Below are positions 8,534 to 20,179 of a stretch of DNA of 64,000 nt, piece after piece. A program made the translations under genes and the position numbers. The DNA lies in the NCBI GenBank assembly GCA_964020085.1, contig OZ026600.1, positions 4,711,361-4,775,360 on the forward strand, written 5' to 3'. The notes below the pieces were generated by a model, which was not told the DNA's origin, did not search any database, and saw nothing but the letters and a program-made list of their open reading frames with translations. The number at the start of each line of letters is the position of its first letter. Positions within the stretch are counted from its first letter, which is position 1. The stretch is from Micromussa lordhowensis. Lineage: Eukaryota > Cnidaria > Anthozoa > Scleractinia > Lobophylliidae.

Positions 8534-8775
8534 AAATCAGCATCGTGAGAACAATCTAAATTTTACTATATCCTACACTAACCTACGCATTTTAGGCATT
8601 TTTGTGCGTAAAATAGTATGTCTAATTTTTACGATATCTACGCTACTTACACTACCTACGCATAACTACGCTGTTTTAGTGTATTATATCATATATTTTA
8701 GACTCAGATTTTTACACTAACTACGCTGAGATGCGTAAAATCCAGAAATGTCCTAGTTCCCCCATTTCCTACACT
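8534..8775. repeat. Probable right terminal repeat region of the Polinton
   Basis: No gene is seen. The stretch repeats short strings: CTACGC appears several times, and TACACTA and GCGTAAAATA recur on either strand. It ends with CCTACACT just before LINE sequence starts. Read inwards it begins AGTGTAGG, compatible with the AG terminus of Polinton inverted repeats. The matching left repeat is outside the window, so this is inference. Confidence 0.45.
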
Positions 8776-11110
8776 ACTTTAATGAAAGCCTGTTAGCTCT
8801 AAACCATATTGACAACTTATTTAGCTCAGCGTTCAGTATATCAGTAAGGCAGTCTTTATCCTTGTGAGACACAAATACGTTTGTATCATCGGCAAATAAT
8901 ATCAGTTGTAATATTGTTGACGTGTTGATTATATCATTGATGTAGACCAGAAAAAACAAAGGCCCTAGTATTGAACCTTGGGGAACGCCACACATGATAT
9001 TAGCACGATACGAAACATAACCATTGTATTCTACAAACTGAAGTCTGTTGGAAAAATAGCTCTTAATCCATTTCAGAGCCAAGCCACGTATACCATAGTG
9101 TTCAAGTTTATCAAATAATATACTATATAATAATACATACATCTTATATAGCGCATCTATCCATAACAATGATCAGTGCGCTTAAAATAAAAATAAGATG
9201 GAATGATTGACTGTATCGAAAGCTTTCGAAAGATCTAAAAAGACACCAACCGCTAATTCACCACGATCAATAGCAGATTAAATTTTTTCATGCAAATCAA
9301 TCAAGGCAAGCGTCGTAGAGTGGTTTTTCCTAAAGCCGAACTGGTTATCACAGAGAATATATAAATTAGTTAAATAATCATACAGGCGATTATAAATGAT
9401 TCTCTCTAGAAATTTTGAAAAGCTTGGTAGAACCGAAACAGGCCTATAGTTGGTAAATAGTGACTGGTCATCAGCTTTAAAGAGTGGTACCACACGAGCT
9501 ATTTTCATTTGATCTGGTACAACGCCATGAGCGATCGATAAATTCATAATGTGAGCCAGAGGTCCCGAAATGATTTGAATGGATTCCTTAATTATAGACA
9601 TTGGAATATTATCGTATCCAGCCGCTTTCCCGGAAGCAAAAGATTGAGCAATGGTAATAATTTCATCCTCTGTTGTTGGGCTAAAAAAGATTGATTCAAG
9701 AAATGATCCAGATAGAAAATCTTTATGTGAACAAGAAGGAGGCTGTATCTTCTTTGCGAGGTTGGGACCAATACTAGAGAAGTACCTGCAAAACCTATTT
9801 GCTACTTCCACTGGATCAGAAATCTCCTGACCGTCTGACTTAAATATTGTATTTAATTGAGGCCTTGACGTTTTTCTATTTAAGACTTCGTTTAAAATTT
9901 TCCAGGTCGCATGTGTATTTGATTTAGTATCTTCCAATTTCCTTTCATAATACCGACGCTTAGCCAAACGCAAGGTGTGATTCAATTTGTTCTTGTATCT
10001 TTTGTAGAGTGAACAATTTTCGACTGTTGGAACTTGAAGATATTTTTTGTAAAGTTTATTCTTTGTTTTAATTGATTTAAGAAGAGCTTTCGTTAACCAC
10101 GGTATTTTAAAGCGCCTCTGCTTTCTAGTCGTCTTCTTGAGAGGGAAGCAATCGTTATAAATCTTTGTATACATTTCATGAAAGCGTTTGTACGCAATAT
10201 CTGGCTCATCACAAGTTTTAATCGAGGACCAATCAACAACTTCTAGTTTTTCAACAAAAGTAGGAATATTATTCGGATTCTTATCTCTAATAAAGAAGTG
10301 GTCTTGTCGACATCGATTTACCGACGTGTTAACGTTATCTGAATGAATTGAGAAGACGGGTAGATGATCTGAAACAGTGTCAGTAAATAATAAGCCGCTT
10401 CTCGAACGTTCAAAAAAGTTGTTCGCAAAAATATTATCTATTAACGTAGCAGTATGTGAAGTAATTCTCGAGGGACGCGTAATCAAAGGAAAAAACATAT
10501 TAGAGTACATTCCATCTAGGAATTGGCCTGTGAGGTGATGGTAGTTAATTAAATTAATATTAAAGTCCCCCATTAGGAAACATATTTTGTTTTCTCTAGA
10601 GATATTACCTAACAACTCATTGTTTGTAGACAAGAAATCGTCGAGTCTATGATTTGGCGGTCTGTAAACAATACCAACAATTATATTTTTTTCTCGAGGT
10701 CTTATTAATCAATGAACAGTGATTCTACAGTATCAACATTATGGAGGGACAAATCTTCTCGAAGTTTGAACTCTAGATCGTTTGAAATATAAAGCCCTAC
10801 CCCACCTCCAGTTCTATTTTGCCTATACTTGTGAAGAAATTTAAAGCCATTAATATCGACCGAATGATCAGAATCGCTTAGCCAGGTCTCAGAAATTCCG
10901 ATTACAGAGAATTTTATGTTTAAACATGATAGATAGTCAGTCAGCTTTACTAAATTATGAGGAAGACTACGAATATTAAGATGTAGGAAAGAGAAGTCGG
11001 CATCAGAAAAATTTTCGCGTCTGAGCATTTCGTTAAATTGATTTTCAATAAAATAGTCGCAGGGTGTCTCAACTGCATTAAAATTAATGTCAGGATCAAG
11101 ACTGCCAGAC
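8776..11110 (-). pseudogene. LINE endonuclease/reverse transcriptase, broken
   Basis: The endonuclease begins upstream of 11028 and changes frame near 10703, just after ESLFID. The frame from 10703 downwards carries the rest of the endonuclease and the first half of the RT. It hits a stop near 9278, passes the catalytic FLDLSKAFD motif, and is then split at about 9120-9196 by some 75 bp of foreign AT-rich DNA. The RT resumes at LFDKLEHYGIRG and carries FADDT before ending at the element boundary. With a frameshift, stops, an insertion and a missing C-terminus it cannot encode an active enzyme. Confidence 0.8.
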
Positions 11111-11335
11111 TGTCAAAGAAACGTTTGAGTTTGAAAAATTTGGATTGTAACGTAAGCTAGAAAATCTATCGGGATCAAAGTGAACAGGACCATTCTATAG
11201 TTCATATAGCGCCAAAGAAAAGCTAGAATCGTCTAAATGATTAAAGGGCAGTACATCTGATAGCGAGTATTGTGTCACTGTAGTAAACTTATCTAATTTA
11301 ACCACTTATCTGATTATTGGTGGCGAGCACTGGAT
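8776..11335 (-). mobile_element. Decayed CR1/Jockey-superfamily LINE, 3' part missing
   Basis: On the minus strand an N-terminal region is followed by an apurinic-type endonuclease and a reverse transcriptase. Recognisable strings include HLNIRS, ISETWLSD, GGGVGLYI, GDFNIN, SDHLPVF, QFGFRKNHSTT, FLDLSKAFDTVNH, GVPQGSILGPL and FADDTNVF. The RT stops after its FADDT part at the Polinton boundary, so the end of the RT and the 3' tail are absent. Loss of the 3' end is not how LINEs usually truncate and suggests that the Polinton inserted here. Confidence 0.85.
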
Positions 11336-11354
11336 CCTAGAAAACATTTGCCTT

Positions 11355-11960
11355 GTACAAGGCTGGTCGGAAAATCTTCTTGTTTCACTATAATTCCAGA
11401 CTTACAAAACCTTTCACTCCATCACCTTACAGATACTGTGTGGGTATTACTGCCATGAGTGAGGCAGGTCTCTTGAGGAATGCCCCTTTCATGAATTATG
11501 TGCCCTATCCGTGCTTTTATTGCCTCCAGTGGAAGGAAGTTATGCACTTATTTTTATCCCTAGGAAGAGTGAATTACAACATACCACGGGAATCCCAGTC
11601 ACTTCAAAATACGGTCGTCTACGGTCGATTTTATCGCCGCTACTTCTTCTACGAGAGAGGAACTTGATCAATTTGTTACTGCTGTCAATTCGTTTCATCC
11701 GGCTCCTAAATATACCTGGGAAATTTCCGATACCTCTTTAGCATTTCTGGATATCATAGTTTATATCGAAGGCAACGGTTTATGCACCAGTGTGTACTAC
11801 AAACCCACAGATTCTCATAGTTATTTGTTGAAGTCTGAATTCATCTTCACATCCATCACGTGTCAAGAATTCCATTCCTTGTAATTTCTCAGTTTCTTAG
11901 ACTTCGTCCTCTTTGTAGTGACAACTAGCTCTTTCACCTCAGATTCAGAGGTTTCTGCCA
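11355..11960 (+). pseudogene. Fragment of a Penelope-like reverse transcriptase
   Basis: On the plus strand near 11660-11860 a frame reads SLAFLDIIVYIEGNG and then YYKPTDSHSYLL, the typical C-terminal end of a Penelope-like RT thumb region. The FLD and YxKPTD strings are family hallmarks. It then loses frame and continues to a decayed LRLRRLCSD-like end. The first part, from 11355, has no clear match. The fragment differs from the minus-strand PLE that follows, so it stems from another family, possibly the one that supplied the GIY-YIG pieces in the array. Confidence 0.6.
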
Positions 11961-12540
11961 TAGCATTTATAGTGTATTATTCGTGTACAAGTAGAATATG
12001 ACTAGATCTTGATAGGAAGACAAAACTACCACGAAATGGTGCGAGCAAAGAAAATTTACATTGTGATGAAATTTAAGCGATAGAGCACAAATTCCGTGTC
12101 TACATAGCTTCATAGCTAAACACGAGGAGGGTTGGGAGAATTCGAGACAGTTATATAACTTTCTCCCAACCCTCCAAAATTGTGGAAACACTCGCTTATC
12201 GGTTCGTGTTCTCATAGCATTTCACGTTCTCCCAAACTTCCACTCGACTTTCTGTAACTTGACAGAATGACGGTAACTTGTGAATTATTTGTACGCGTCT
12301 AAAAGGTTATATTGTTAAGGGTGTTCTCTAAGGACGAGTTACTGTTTTTTGTTTGTTTTCTTTCTTAAATTGCTTTTAAATTATTACAAATTTAACTTAA
12401 TATGATCCAGTTTGTTGTTTAATTGAAGTTGCTGGAAGCCAAGAGGGTTAGACAATTAATCACAAGAAATGTAGCCATGCGGCAACTTCAAAGTGAAATT
12501 TCCAAAAGGATACACCTAAACATACCGTTTAAGATGTGAA
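11961..12540. other. Non-coding spacer with a perfect hairpin
   Basis: No gene is seen. GGAGGGTTGGGAGA at 12126-12139 and its exact complement at 12163-12176 form a 14-bp stem with a 23-base loop, probably the core of a small foldback element whose ends I cannot define. Confidence 0.4.
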
Positions 12541-12547
12541 CCTTTTT

Positions 12548-12585
12548 GACCCGACGCGTTTCGGCACTCGCCTTCGTCAGGGGTC
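12548..12585 (-). ncRNA. Hammerhead-ribozyme-like motif in the PLE 3' tail
   Basis: Read on the minus strand: GACCC, then the core CTGACGA, an extra A, a stem GGC-GAGT-GCC, the core GAAA, a minimal third stem within ACGCGT, the cleavage triplet GTC, and GGGTC, which pairs with the first GACCC. This is the order of a type I hammerhead with a very short stem III, and published work reports such ribozymes in PLEs. The extra A between CTGACGA and stem II is a deviation. Predicted cleavage is between 12553 and 12552. Confidence 0.65.
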
Positions 12586-12747
12586 GTTTATTCTTCTTAA
12601 TCAGCCAATTACATTCTCATTTATATCACGTCACAATAGGGTTTTCACATCCAAGTCTTATGGGATCGTATAGTTTCCCTCATAACGTATGTTAAAAACT
12701 GCATTGTACACAAAACTACACTGATGAGGGTGTCTATATTATGCCGT

Positions 12748-13461
12748 TTAGCCTATTCGTTTGTTTAGACCGTATGGCTGTACAGTATTCAGTTTTAATT
12801 GCCAGAAAATCTCCCTTCTTCGAAGCAGATCTTTCTTCGCATTCGTTTCTAAGTGTTCTTTTCGTATCTGTTCGATCAGCGTGATCGTAACGTCATTTTC
12901 GAAGTCGTGAGTTCGTCTGTTATGCAGGAAGTGTTCGCTCAGTTCGCAACTATTTATAGAGTTCTTAATGTGGCTTCGATGGTTGTTGAATCTCATATTG
13001 CATTTCGTCTCACTTTTCCCTATGTATAGTAGTTTGCAGATTTTGCATTCCACCATATAAATTACCCATGCTGAATGACAGTCTAATTTGTGGTATATCT
13101 TGAAAGTACGCTCTCCCTTTGAGTCCGAAAACGTTGTAGTGGAGTCGATTTTTCGGCACCAGCTGCATCCTGTCCGGCCGCATGGTTTGCAACCGTTAGT
13201 GTCCTTTTCTTTTTCTTTCTCTTTAAACTTAGTGCTCACTAATTTGTCACGTAGATTCTTGGGTCGTCTGTATGCAATCAAAGGTGGTTCAGCAAATATT
13301 CTAGATAAGCGTTCTTTTGATTTCAAAAATCCCCAATGTCTATCAGCTATGTACGTGGTATGGGGGTTGTACGTGGTGACAAATGGGGTGTGATTCCGGA
13401 GTTCTTTATTATCTCTCATCTGGAGGCACTGTTCCTGGCTCTGTAGGAGTACCCTTTGCAT
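12748..13461 (-). pseudogene. PLE GIY-YIG endonuclease domain (downstream half of the broken frame)
   Basis: In frame with the RT but beyond two stops. It contains the zinc-knuckle-like CKPCGRTGCSWC linker, then the GIY-YIG module VIYMVECKICKLLYIGKSE with the following conserved Arg in MRFNNHRSHI and a C-terminal helix RRREIFWQLKLNTVQPYG. These are the standard parts of the PLE endonuclease that nicks the target. The ATG at 13461 is internal and need not be a true start. Confidence 0.8.
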
Positions 13462-13536
13462 TTGTTCTAATACTTCACCTCAAGAGACCATGATAGTCTC
13501 TTGTTCACCTCTATTGTAGCCACAGGCTGCCAAAAA

Positions 13537-15108
13537 TTATGTGTATTCATTTATTCTTATTCTGAGTTTCTTTGTGTCGGAGCATATTCGACGAAGTCTA
13601 AGCGCCTGGCTATAGGGGATACTGCGTTTCAAGTGGGGAGGGTGTGCCGAAGTCCAGTGAAGATATGGGTGAGTGTCTGTCGGTTTCTGATATACGTCAG
13701 TTTCAACGTCACCATTTTCGTTTTTGGTGATTGTCGTGTCCAGGAAGTTGACTTGGCTTTTCGATATCTCATGCGTAAAGTTTATAGAAGGTGCTGAATT
13801 GTTGAGATGATTTATGAATTCTTTAAGACTGTTTGTATCTCCTTTCCAGATCATAAATATGTCGTCAATAAACCGTATACAGTCCAATACGTGCTCATAC
13901 CAGTGTGCCTGGTATACAAATCGGTCTTCGAACCGGCCCATATAGACGTTTGCGAAATTAGGGGCCGCTCTTGTGCCCATCGCTGTTCCTTTAATTTGTA
14001 TGTAATTCAGATCGCGAAACGTAAAGTTATTGAGTTTTAAAACCTTTTCTAATAATAGTGTAATTGTCTCTGCTGAGGGTTTGCTCTGTTCTGACTTTTC
14101 AAGTTCCTGTCTTACTATAGTTAGACCTTCATCGGTGTCTATATTGGTATAGAGACTGGAGACATCTAATGTCACGAGAAAACAGTTCCTTGGTAGTCTT
14201 CCTAATGCCCGCAATCGCTTAATGAAGTCAGTTGTGTCCCGGATGTAGGAGGGAAGGCGTTCAGCCAACGGTCTTAGGTAGTCATCAACGTAGGCGGAAA
14301 TCTTCTCCGTGTGGCTGTTAACCGATGATACTACCGGCCTGCCTGGATTATTTGTTTTGTGAATTTTTGGGAGCATATAAAACACAGGGGTTCTTGAGTT
14401 CACAGGTCTCAAAAGCTTGCTGATGTCACTTTCTATGTCCCCCTTAATTACTAGTGTCGTAATGCATTCATCAATGTTCTTTTCATGTTCCCTTGTATAG
14501 TCTCTGTCAACTTTTTTGTAGTATTCTGTATTGTCAAGCTGTCGCAAAGCTTCCGCCACATAATCTTCTGAATTTAGAATTACTGTTGCTCCTCCTTTAT
14601 CTGCAGGCTTTATAACAATGTTTCTGTCATTACTTAGCCTTATGAGTGCTACCCTTTCGCGGTTGTTTAGATTGTTACGTTGGAATCGTCGTTTTTTGAT
14701 TAGTTCTTCAATGATGTTATGTCTAATATTTTCAACATACGTGTTAAGATAAGGTTCTCGAGATGGTCTGTACGATCCCTCACGTTCCTTTTGGTTCAGT
14801 TTCTCCAGTGTCCTTGGCCGTTGTTGTGTTGGTCCGATGTCAATATCTTCCATGTCATCCGACGCATGACATTCCTTTAGATTCAGTCTGCGGGCAAATG
14901 CATCAATGTCTTCGATTATCTCCTCCCTCCTGGATGGTGGCGGAGTGGGGCAGAAGTTTAGGCCCTTGTGAAGTAAATCAGTCTCCGAACTGGTTAATGT
15001 TCTAGATGAAAGGTTGACGATACGCCTTTTTAAGATCTCTTCTTTGTTAATCAAACTAGCCATTTTATTTTTCCGTTGTGCAAGTATTCTAGTCCGTTTC
15101 CGTTCCAA
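13537..15108 (-). pseudogene. PLE reverse transcriptase domain
   Basis: This 523-residue open stretch holds the PLE RT motifs in order: KPADKGGATVIL, HKTNNPGRPVVS, LDVSSLYTNIDTDEG (first catalytic Asp), GTAMGTRAAPNFANVYMG, then RFIDDIFMIW with the catalytic DD pair, and VNFLDTTI with YQKPTDTHPYLHW. All catalytic residues appear present. The frame stops at 13537 after RIRINEYT, but the same frame continues into the endonuclease, so the gene was once one long frame now interrupted by this TAA and by a TGA at 13480-13482. RT plus endonuclease copies the element RNA at the target site. Confidence 0.85.
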
Positions 15109-15449
15109 AAGTCTGTGTCCTGCAGGTCGTGCTTTGTCAAATTCGTGAATTTTTATTCTCTGGGTCGGCCTCTGGGGGTTGGACCCTCGTTCAAAACGTC
15201 AAAACATACAGTAGCCCCCTGATCGCGCCTGAAAAAGTAATACATTTTGTTTTTGAATTAACCGTACGCTACATCTCCCACGTTGAATTGTAAAATATAA
15301 ATTACAAAAATAAATTGTTGACAACGAGAAACAAAGTTATGACGAAAAAAATTGAATTGTTCCATCCTGAACTACTGGTAAGGGGGATGTTGGAAAAATG
15401 ACGAAATAAGTTAGGTCGAGTTATCACAGGCTATTTAAGGTAGACCTAA

Positions 15450-15786
15450 GGGCCCGTTTACAAGGAGGGAGGGTTAGATACTCTAGCAAGCGGGTTAACC
15501 CTAGCCGGACGACAAAAGATAGCCTGGGTTTACAAGCAAAATTTCACAGGTAGGGTAACTTTACAACCCAGGACAACTTAATGCGCGCTCACACTCAAAA
15601 GGGTCTGGACACAATTAGAAAATTAACCCGAGTAGGCGGGTTAACCCGTTTACAAGGGAAAAAGTTAACCCGCCTACCTAGGTAACCCTAGCTGCCTTGT
15701 AAACACGACGGAGAAAAAAGAGGAAATGTGCGAGTGCTAGGGTAACCCGCTTGCTAGGGTAACCCTCTCTCCTTATAAACAGGCCC
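15450..15786. mobile_element. Harbinger-like MITE with TAA target duplication
   Basis: The 337-bp element starts GGGCCCGTTTACAAGGAGGG and ends with the near-complement CTCTCCTTATAAACAGGCCC. It is flanked on both sides by TAA (15447-15449 and 15787-15789). Terminal repeats of about 27 bp and a 3-bp TWA-type duplication fit PIF/Harbinger MITEs. Inside, TAGGGTAACCC-type strings recur in both orientations. It has no coding capacity. Confidence 0.75.
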
Positions 15787-16072
15787 TAAAAATGTGCATA
15801 TTGCGTTAAAGAGAACAACTGTGACCGAGGTTTTGAAAGTGCTGCCCGAAGCCGCAGGCCGAGGGATTAGTTTTAAGTTTACGTCTTCTCGAACTACACA
15901 GCTCGTAATTAAGTTGGTTTACCTTTGGTAACATTTCAATTTTTTTTAAGTCCGTTTAGACATTGAAAGAGATATAGTGCTGAATACACTATGAAAACAC
16001 CTCAAGACAATGTGGAGCTGTTTAACTATACATTCTGTAAAAATTGAACTCATCAAAACTACCGTTGTTTAT

Positions 16073-16348
16073 ATGCCTCTAGAAAACAGTGACAGCGTTT
16101 TTCTTTATCGCGGTCCCTGTTTCGGACTGTTGCTAAGAGAATCCTGTTCTATCGCAAAAATTATACTTAAGCCATTGAATTTATTAATAAAACTCCCTGT
16201 GGTAGAAAAGCAATATACCGCCAAAAACACAGCTCAAATTGTCTCAGAGCGGAGAGTTCTTAGCGTTGAGACCTCTGCTCTACTAAACAGCCAAACACGT
16301 TTACAGACAAAGGTAGGTTTTGAAATAATTGTTCGATTGTCAATTTAA
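16073..16348 (+). other. Conserved short frame in A units (first of 17 copies)
   Basis: Every A unit has a frame starting MPLENSDSVFLYRGPC and running 63 codons, or about 90 codons where a frame-changing GATCC variant is absent, as here. The peptide has no recognised domain. Its presence in all copies follows from recent duplication and is not evidence of selection. I treat it as probably non-coding. Confidence 0.4.
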
Positions 16349-16805
16349 AAAACCCGGACCGCACTGATCATGAAGAGCCCTTCAAATTGCACTATATTCG
16401 TTACTGTGTCCTCCTGGAGAAAATAAGAACTGTTGTCTACCTGTGGGATAGTTTTAAGTTTACGAACCACGTAGTTCGAAATTAAGTTGGTTTACCGTTT
16501 AGGCGTTGAAAGAGATAAGATAAGATTATATTAGTTTTCCACTAAATGGGTTTTAAAAACTAATTACAATCAATGCCAAATACATTAAAATTGAGGATCT
16601 AAAATTCTAATAGATGTTAAAATATATCGTATTTCTAATTAAAAACTACTGAGAAATTCCTTTAAATGTCTCTTGAAGATTGAGATATAGTGCTGAATAC
16701 ACTATGAACACACCTCAACGCAATGTTAAGCTGTACGTTTAACTATACATTCTGTAAAAATTAAACTCATCAAAACTACCGTTGTTTATATGCCTCTAGA
16801 AAACT

Positions 16806-17228
16806 GTGACAGCGTTTTTCTTTATCGCGGTCCCTGTTCCTCCATTAATTTCATCCACACGCGACAAAAACATAGGTAACTTTTTAGTCAGAAGTGCATT
16901 CCAAACAAGCGCTCAACCCAGAACTTTTAAATGCAAACGCGCACGGTGCAAAACATGTCCTTTATTCGCAACGTTGAGAAAATATCGGGACCCAAGCGAT
17001 CCATCAAGATCACTGATCATTTCACCTGTACCTCAGCCAATGCCATATACTGCATAACTTGCACTCTTTGCAAAAAATTGTACATCGGCGAAACAGGGAG
17101 ACAACTATGCGACCGTTTCCGAGAACACCTTCGTGACGTAGATAAAGACGACAAAAACGCATCTAAACCGGTCACGATGGAGGTTGCGAAAAGATTCTAC
17201 CAGTATCGGGATCATTTTGAAGTAATTT
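16806..17228 (+). pseudogene. PLE GIY-YIG fragment, G unit 1
   Basis: Two overlapping frames encode the end of a PLE linker (NIGNFLVRSAFQTS, then CKRARCKTCPLF) and a GIY-YIG core (IYCITCTLCKKLYIGETG with the following RFREHLRDV). A one-base shift separates them, so the piece cannot be read through. No RT is attached. After ASKPV the sequence jumps to an inverted piece of the same PLE. This leftmost copy differs slightly from the others (STRD for SSKRD). Confidence 0.8.
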
Positions 17229-18107
17229 AAAATGACCGAGGTTTTGAAAGTGCTGCCCGAAGCCGCAGGCCGAGGGATTAGTTTTAAGTTTACATTTTCT
17301 CGAACTACACAGCTCGTAATTAAGTTGGTTTACCTTTGGTAACATTTCAATTTTTTTTAAGTCCTTTTAGACGTTGAAAGAGATATAGTGCTGAATACAC
17401 TATGAACACACCTCAAGACAATGTCGAGCTGTTTAACTATACATTCTGTAAAAATTGAACTCATCAAAACTACCGTTGTTTATATGCCTCTAGAAAACAG
17501 TGACAGCGTTTTTCTTTATCGCGGTCCCTGTTTCGGACTGTTGCTAAGAGAATCCTGTTCCATCGCAAAAATTATACTTAAGCCATTGAATTTATTAATA
17601 AAACTCCCTCTGGTAGAAAAGCAATATACCGCCAAGAACACAGCTCAAATTGTCTCAGAGCGGAGAGTTCTGAGCGTTGAGACCTCTGCTCTACTAAACA
17701 GCCAAACACGTTTACAGACAAAGGTAGGTTTTGAAATAATTGTTCGATTGTCAATTTAAAAAACCCGGACCGCACTGATCACGAAGAGCCCTTCAAATTG
17801 CAGTATATTCGTTACTGTGTCCTCCTGGATAAAATATGAACTGTTGTCTACCTGTGGCATAGTTTTAAGTTTACGAACCACGTAGTTCGAAATTAAGTTG
17901 GTTTACCGTTTAGGCGTTGAAAGAGATAAGATAAGATTATATTAGTTTTCCACTAAATGGGTTTTAAAAACTAATTACAATCAATGCCAAATACATTAAA
18001 ATTGAGGATCTAAAATTCTAATAGATGTTAAAATATATCGTATTTCTAATTAAAGACTACTGAGAAATTCCTTTAAATGTCTCTTGAAGATTGAGATATA
18101 GTGCTGA

Positions 18108-18141
<34 letters not shown>

Positions 18142-18286
18142 GAGAGTTTTCATTGGCTTAGCCATCATGGTATATGAGCCATTATACCATGATCTACAAA
18201 AATGGGGAGCGTTTGCGTGATTTTTTTGGCCTTTTTGTTTTTATTGTAGTCTAGTTTTCTATATTTTGGAGGCGTTTTTAATAAAA

Positions 18287-18332
<46 letters not shown>

Positions 18333-18362
18333 ATCGGCGCTACGCGCCTCGTTGGCTATCTA

Positions 18363-18402
<40 letters not shown>
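18108..18402. mobile_element. 295-bp hairpin element inside A units (representative of 15 copies)
   Basis: The insert begins TTATTAAAAACTGG and ends ATAATTGTTAA. Its right half is a palindrome: ACAATTATTCCACTCGCGC and GTTGGATATGAG are answered by CTCATATCCAAC and GTGGAATAATTGT around a GCGCTACGCGC centre. The first A unit and all G units read GTGCTGAATACAC without it, which fixes both ends. It recurs in every A-to-A and A-to-G interval from 17484 on, and relatives lie at 57065-57265 and 62540-62878. It has no gene. Confidence 0.75.
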
Positions 18403-19126
18403 ATACACTATGAACACACCTCAACGCAATGTTAAGCTGTACGTTTAACTATACATTCTGTAAAAATTGAACTCATCAAAACTACCGTTGTTTATATGCC
18501 TCTAGAAAACAGTGACAGCGTTTTTCTTTATCGCGGTCCCTGTTTGGGACTGTTGCTTAGAGAATCCTGTTCCATCGCAAAAATTATACTTAAACCATTA
18601 AATTTATTAATAAAACTCCCTGTGGTAGAAAAGCAATATACTGCCAAGAACACAGCTCAAATTGTCTCAGATCCGAGAGAGTTCTGAGCGTTGAGACCTC
18701 TGCTCTATTAAACAGCCAAACACGTTTACAGACAAAGGTAGGTTTTGAAATAATTGTTCGATTGTCAATTTAAAAAACCCGGACCGCACTGATCATGAAG
18801 AGCCCTTCAAATTGCACTATATTCGTTACTGTGTCCTCCTGGATAAAATAAGAACTGTTGTCTACCTGTGGGATAGTTTTAAGTTTACGAACCATGTAGT
18901 TCGAAATTAAGTTGGTTTACCGTTTAATTTAGGCGTTGAAAGAGATAAGATAAGATTATATTAGTTTTCCACTAAATGGGTTTTAAAAACTAATTACAAT
19001 CAATGCCAAATACATTAAAATTGAGGATCTAAAATTCTAATAGATGTTAAAATATATCGTATTTCTAATTAAAGACTACTGAGAAATTCCTTTAAATGTC
19101 TCTTGAAGATTGAGATATAGTGCTGA

Positions 19127-19160
<34 letters not shown>

Positions 19161-19305
19161 GAGAGTTTTCATTGGCTTAGCCATCATGGTATATGAGCCA
19201 TTATACCATGATCTACAAAAATGGGGAGCGTTTGCGTGATTTTTTTGGCCTTTTTGTTTTTATTGTAGTCTAGTTTTCTATATTTTGGAGGCGTTTTTAA
19301 TAAAA

Positions 19306-19351
<46 letters not shown>

Positions 19352-19381
19352 ATCGGCGCTACGCGCCTCGTTGGCTATCTA

Positions 19382-19421
<40 letters not shown>

Positions 19422-20145
19422 ATACACTATGAACACACCTCAACGCAATGTTAAGCTGTACGTTTAACTATACATTCTGTAAAAATTGAACTCATCAAAA
19501 CTACCGTTGTTTATATGCCTCTAGAAAACAGTGACAGCGTTTTTCTTTATCGCGGTCCCTGTTTGGGACTGTTGCTTAGAGAATCCTGTTCCATCGCAAA
19601 AATTATACTTAAACCATTAAATTTATTAATAAAACTCCCTGTGGTAGAAAAGCAATATACTGCCAAGAACACAGCTCAAATTGTCTCAGATCCGAGAGAG
19701 TTCTGAGCGTTGAGACCTCTGCTCTATTAAACAGCCAAACACGTTTACAGACAAAGGTAGGTTTTGAAATAATTGTTCGATTGTCAATTTAAAAAACCCG
19801 GACCGCACTGATCATGAAGAGCCCTTCAAATTGCACTATATTCGTTACTGTGTCCTCCTGGATAAAATAAGAACTGTTGTCTACCTGTGGGATAGTTTTA
19901 AGTTTACGAACCATGTAGTTCGAAATTAAGTTGGTTTACCGTTTAATTTAGGCGTTGAAAGAGATAAGATAAGATTATATTAGTTTTCCACTAAATGGGT
20001 TTTAAAAACTAATTACAATCAATGCCAAATACATTAAAATTGAGGATTTAAAATTCTAATAGATGTTAAAATATATCGTATTTCTAATTAAAGACTACTG
20101 AGAAATTCCTTTAAATGTCTCTTGAAGATTGAGATATAGTGCTGA

Positions 20146-20179
<34 letters not shown>

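Larger units (their letters stand above)
1..8775. mobile_element. Polinton/Maverick (adintovirus-like) element, right part
   Basis: The stretch carries a compact set of intron-less, AT-rich virus-type genes: a basic protein, a penton-like protein, a PPxY protein, a packaging ATPase and two fibres. Genes sit 2 to 70 bp apart, unlike the intron-rich DNA to the right. The gene set matches the virion module of Polinton/Maverick elements, which are integrating double-stranded DNA virus-like transposons. Polymerase B, integrase, protease and major capsid genes are not in view and should lie left of the window. The right end is placed near 8775 because a GC-patterned terminal stretch stops there and a truncated LINE begins; read inwards the end starts AGTGTAGG, which fits the usual AG start of Polinton ends. 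Most genes are open, so the copy looks fairly young. The exact lineage is not settled. Confidence 0.8.
12540..15200 (-). mobile_element. Penelope-like element (RT + GIY-YIG), inactivated
   Basis: A minus-strand unit contains a PLE reverse transcriptase, a cysteine-rich linker, a GIY-YIG endonuclease and a 3' tail with a hammerhead-like motif. This domain order defines endonuclease-bearing PLEs. The coding frame begins at or just upstream of 15108 and is closed upstream by a stop near 15200. No clear terminal duplication is seen; 5' bounds are approximate. Confidence 0.85.

Noticed and set aside
12720..12760. CTGATGA string as a second hammerhead
   Set aside because: No GAAA or closing stems occur at a workable distance on that strand.
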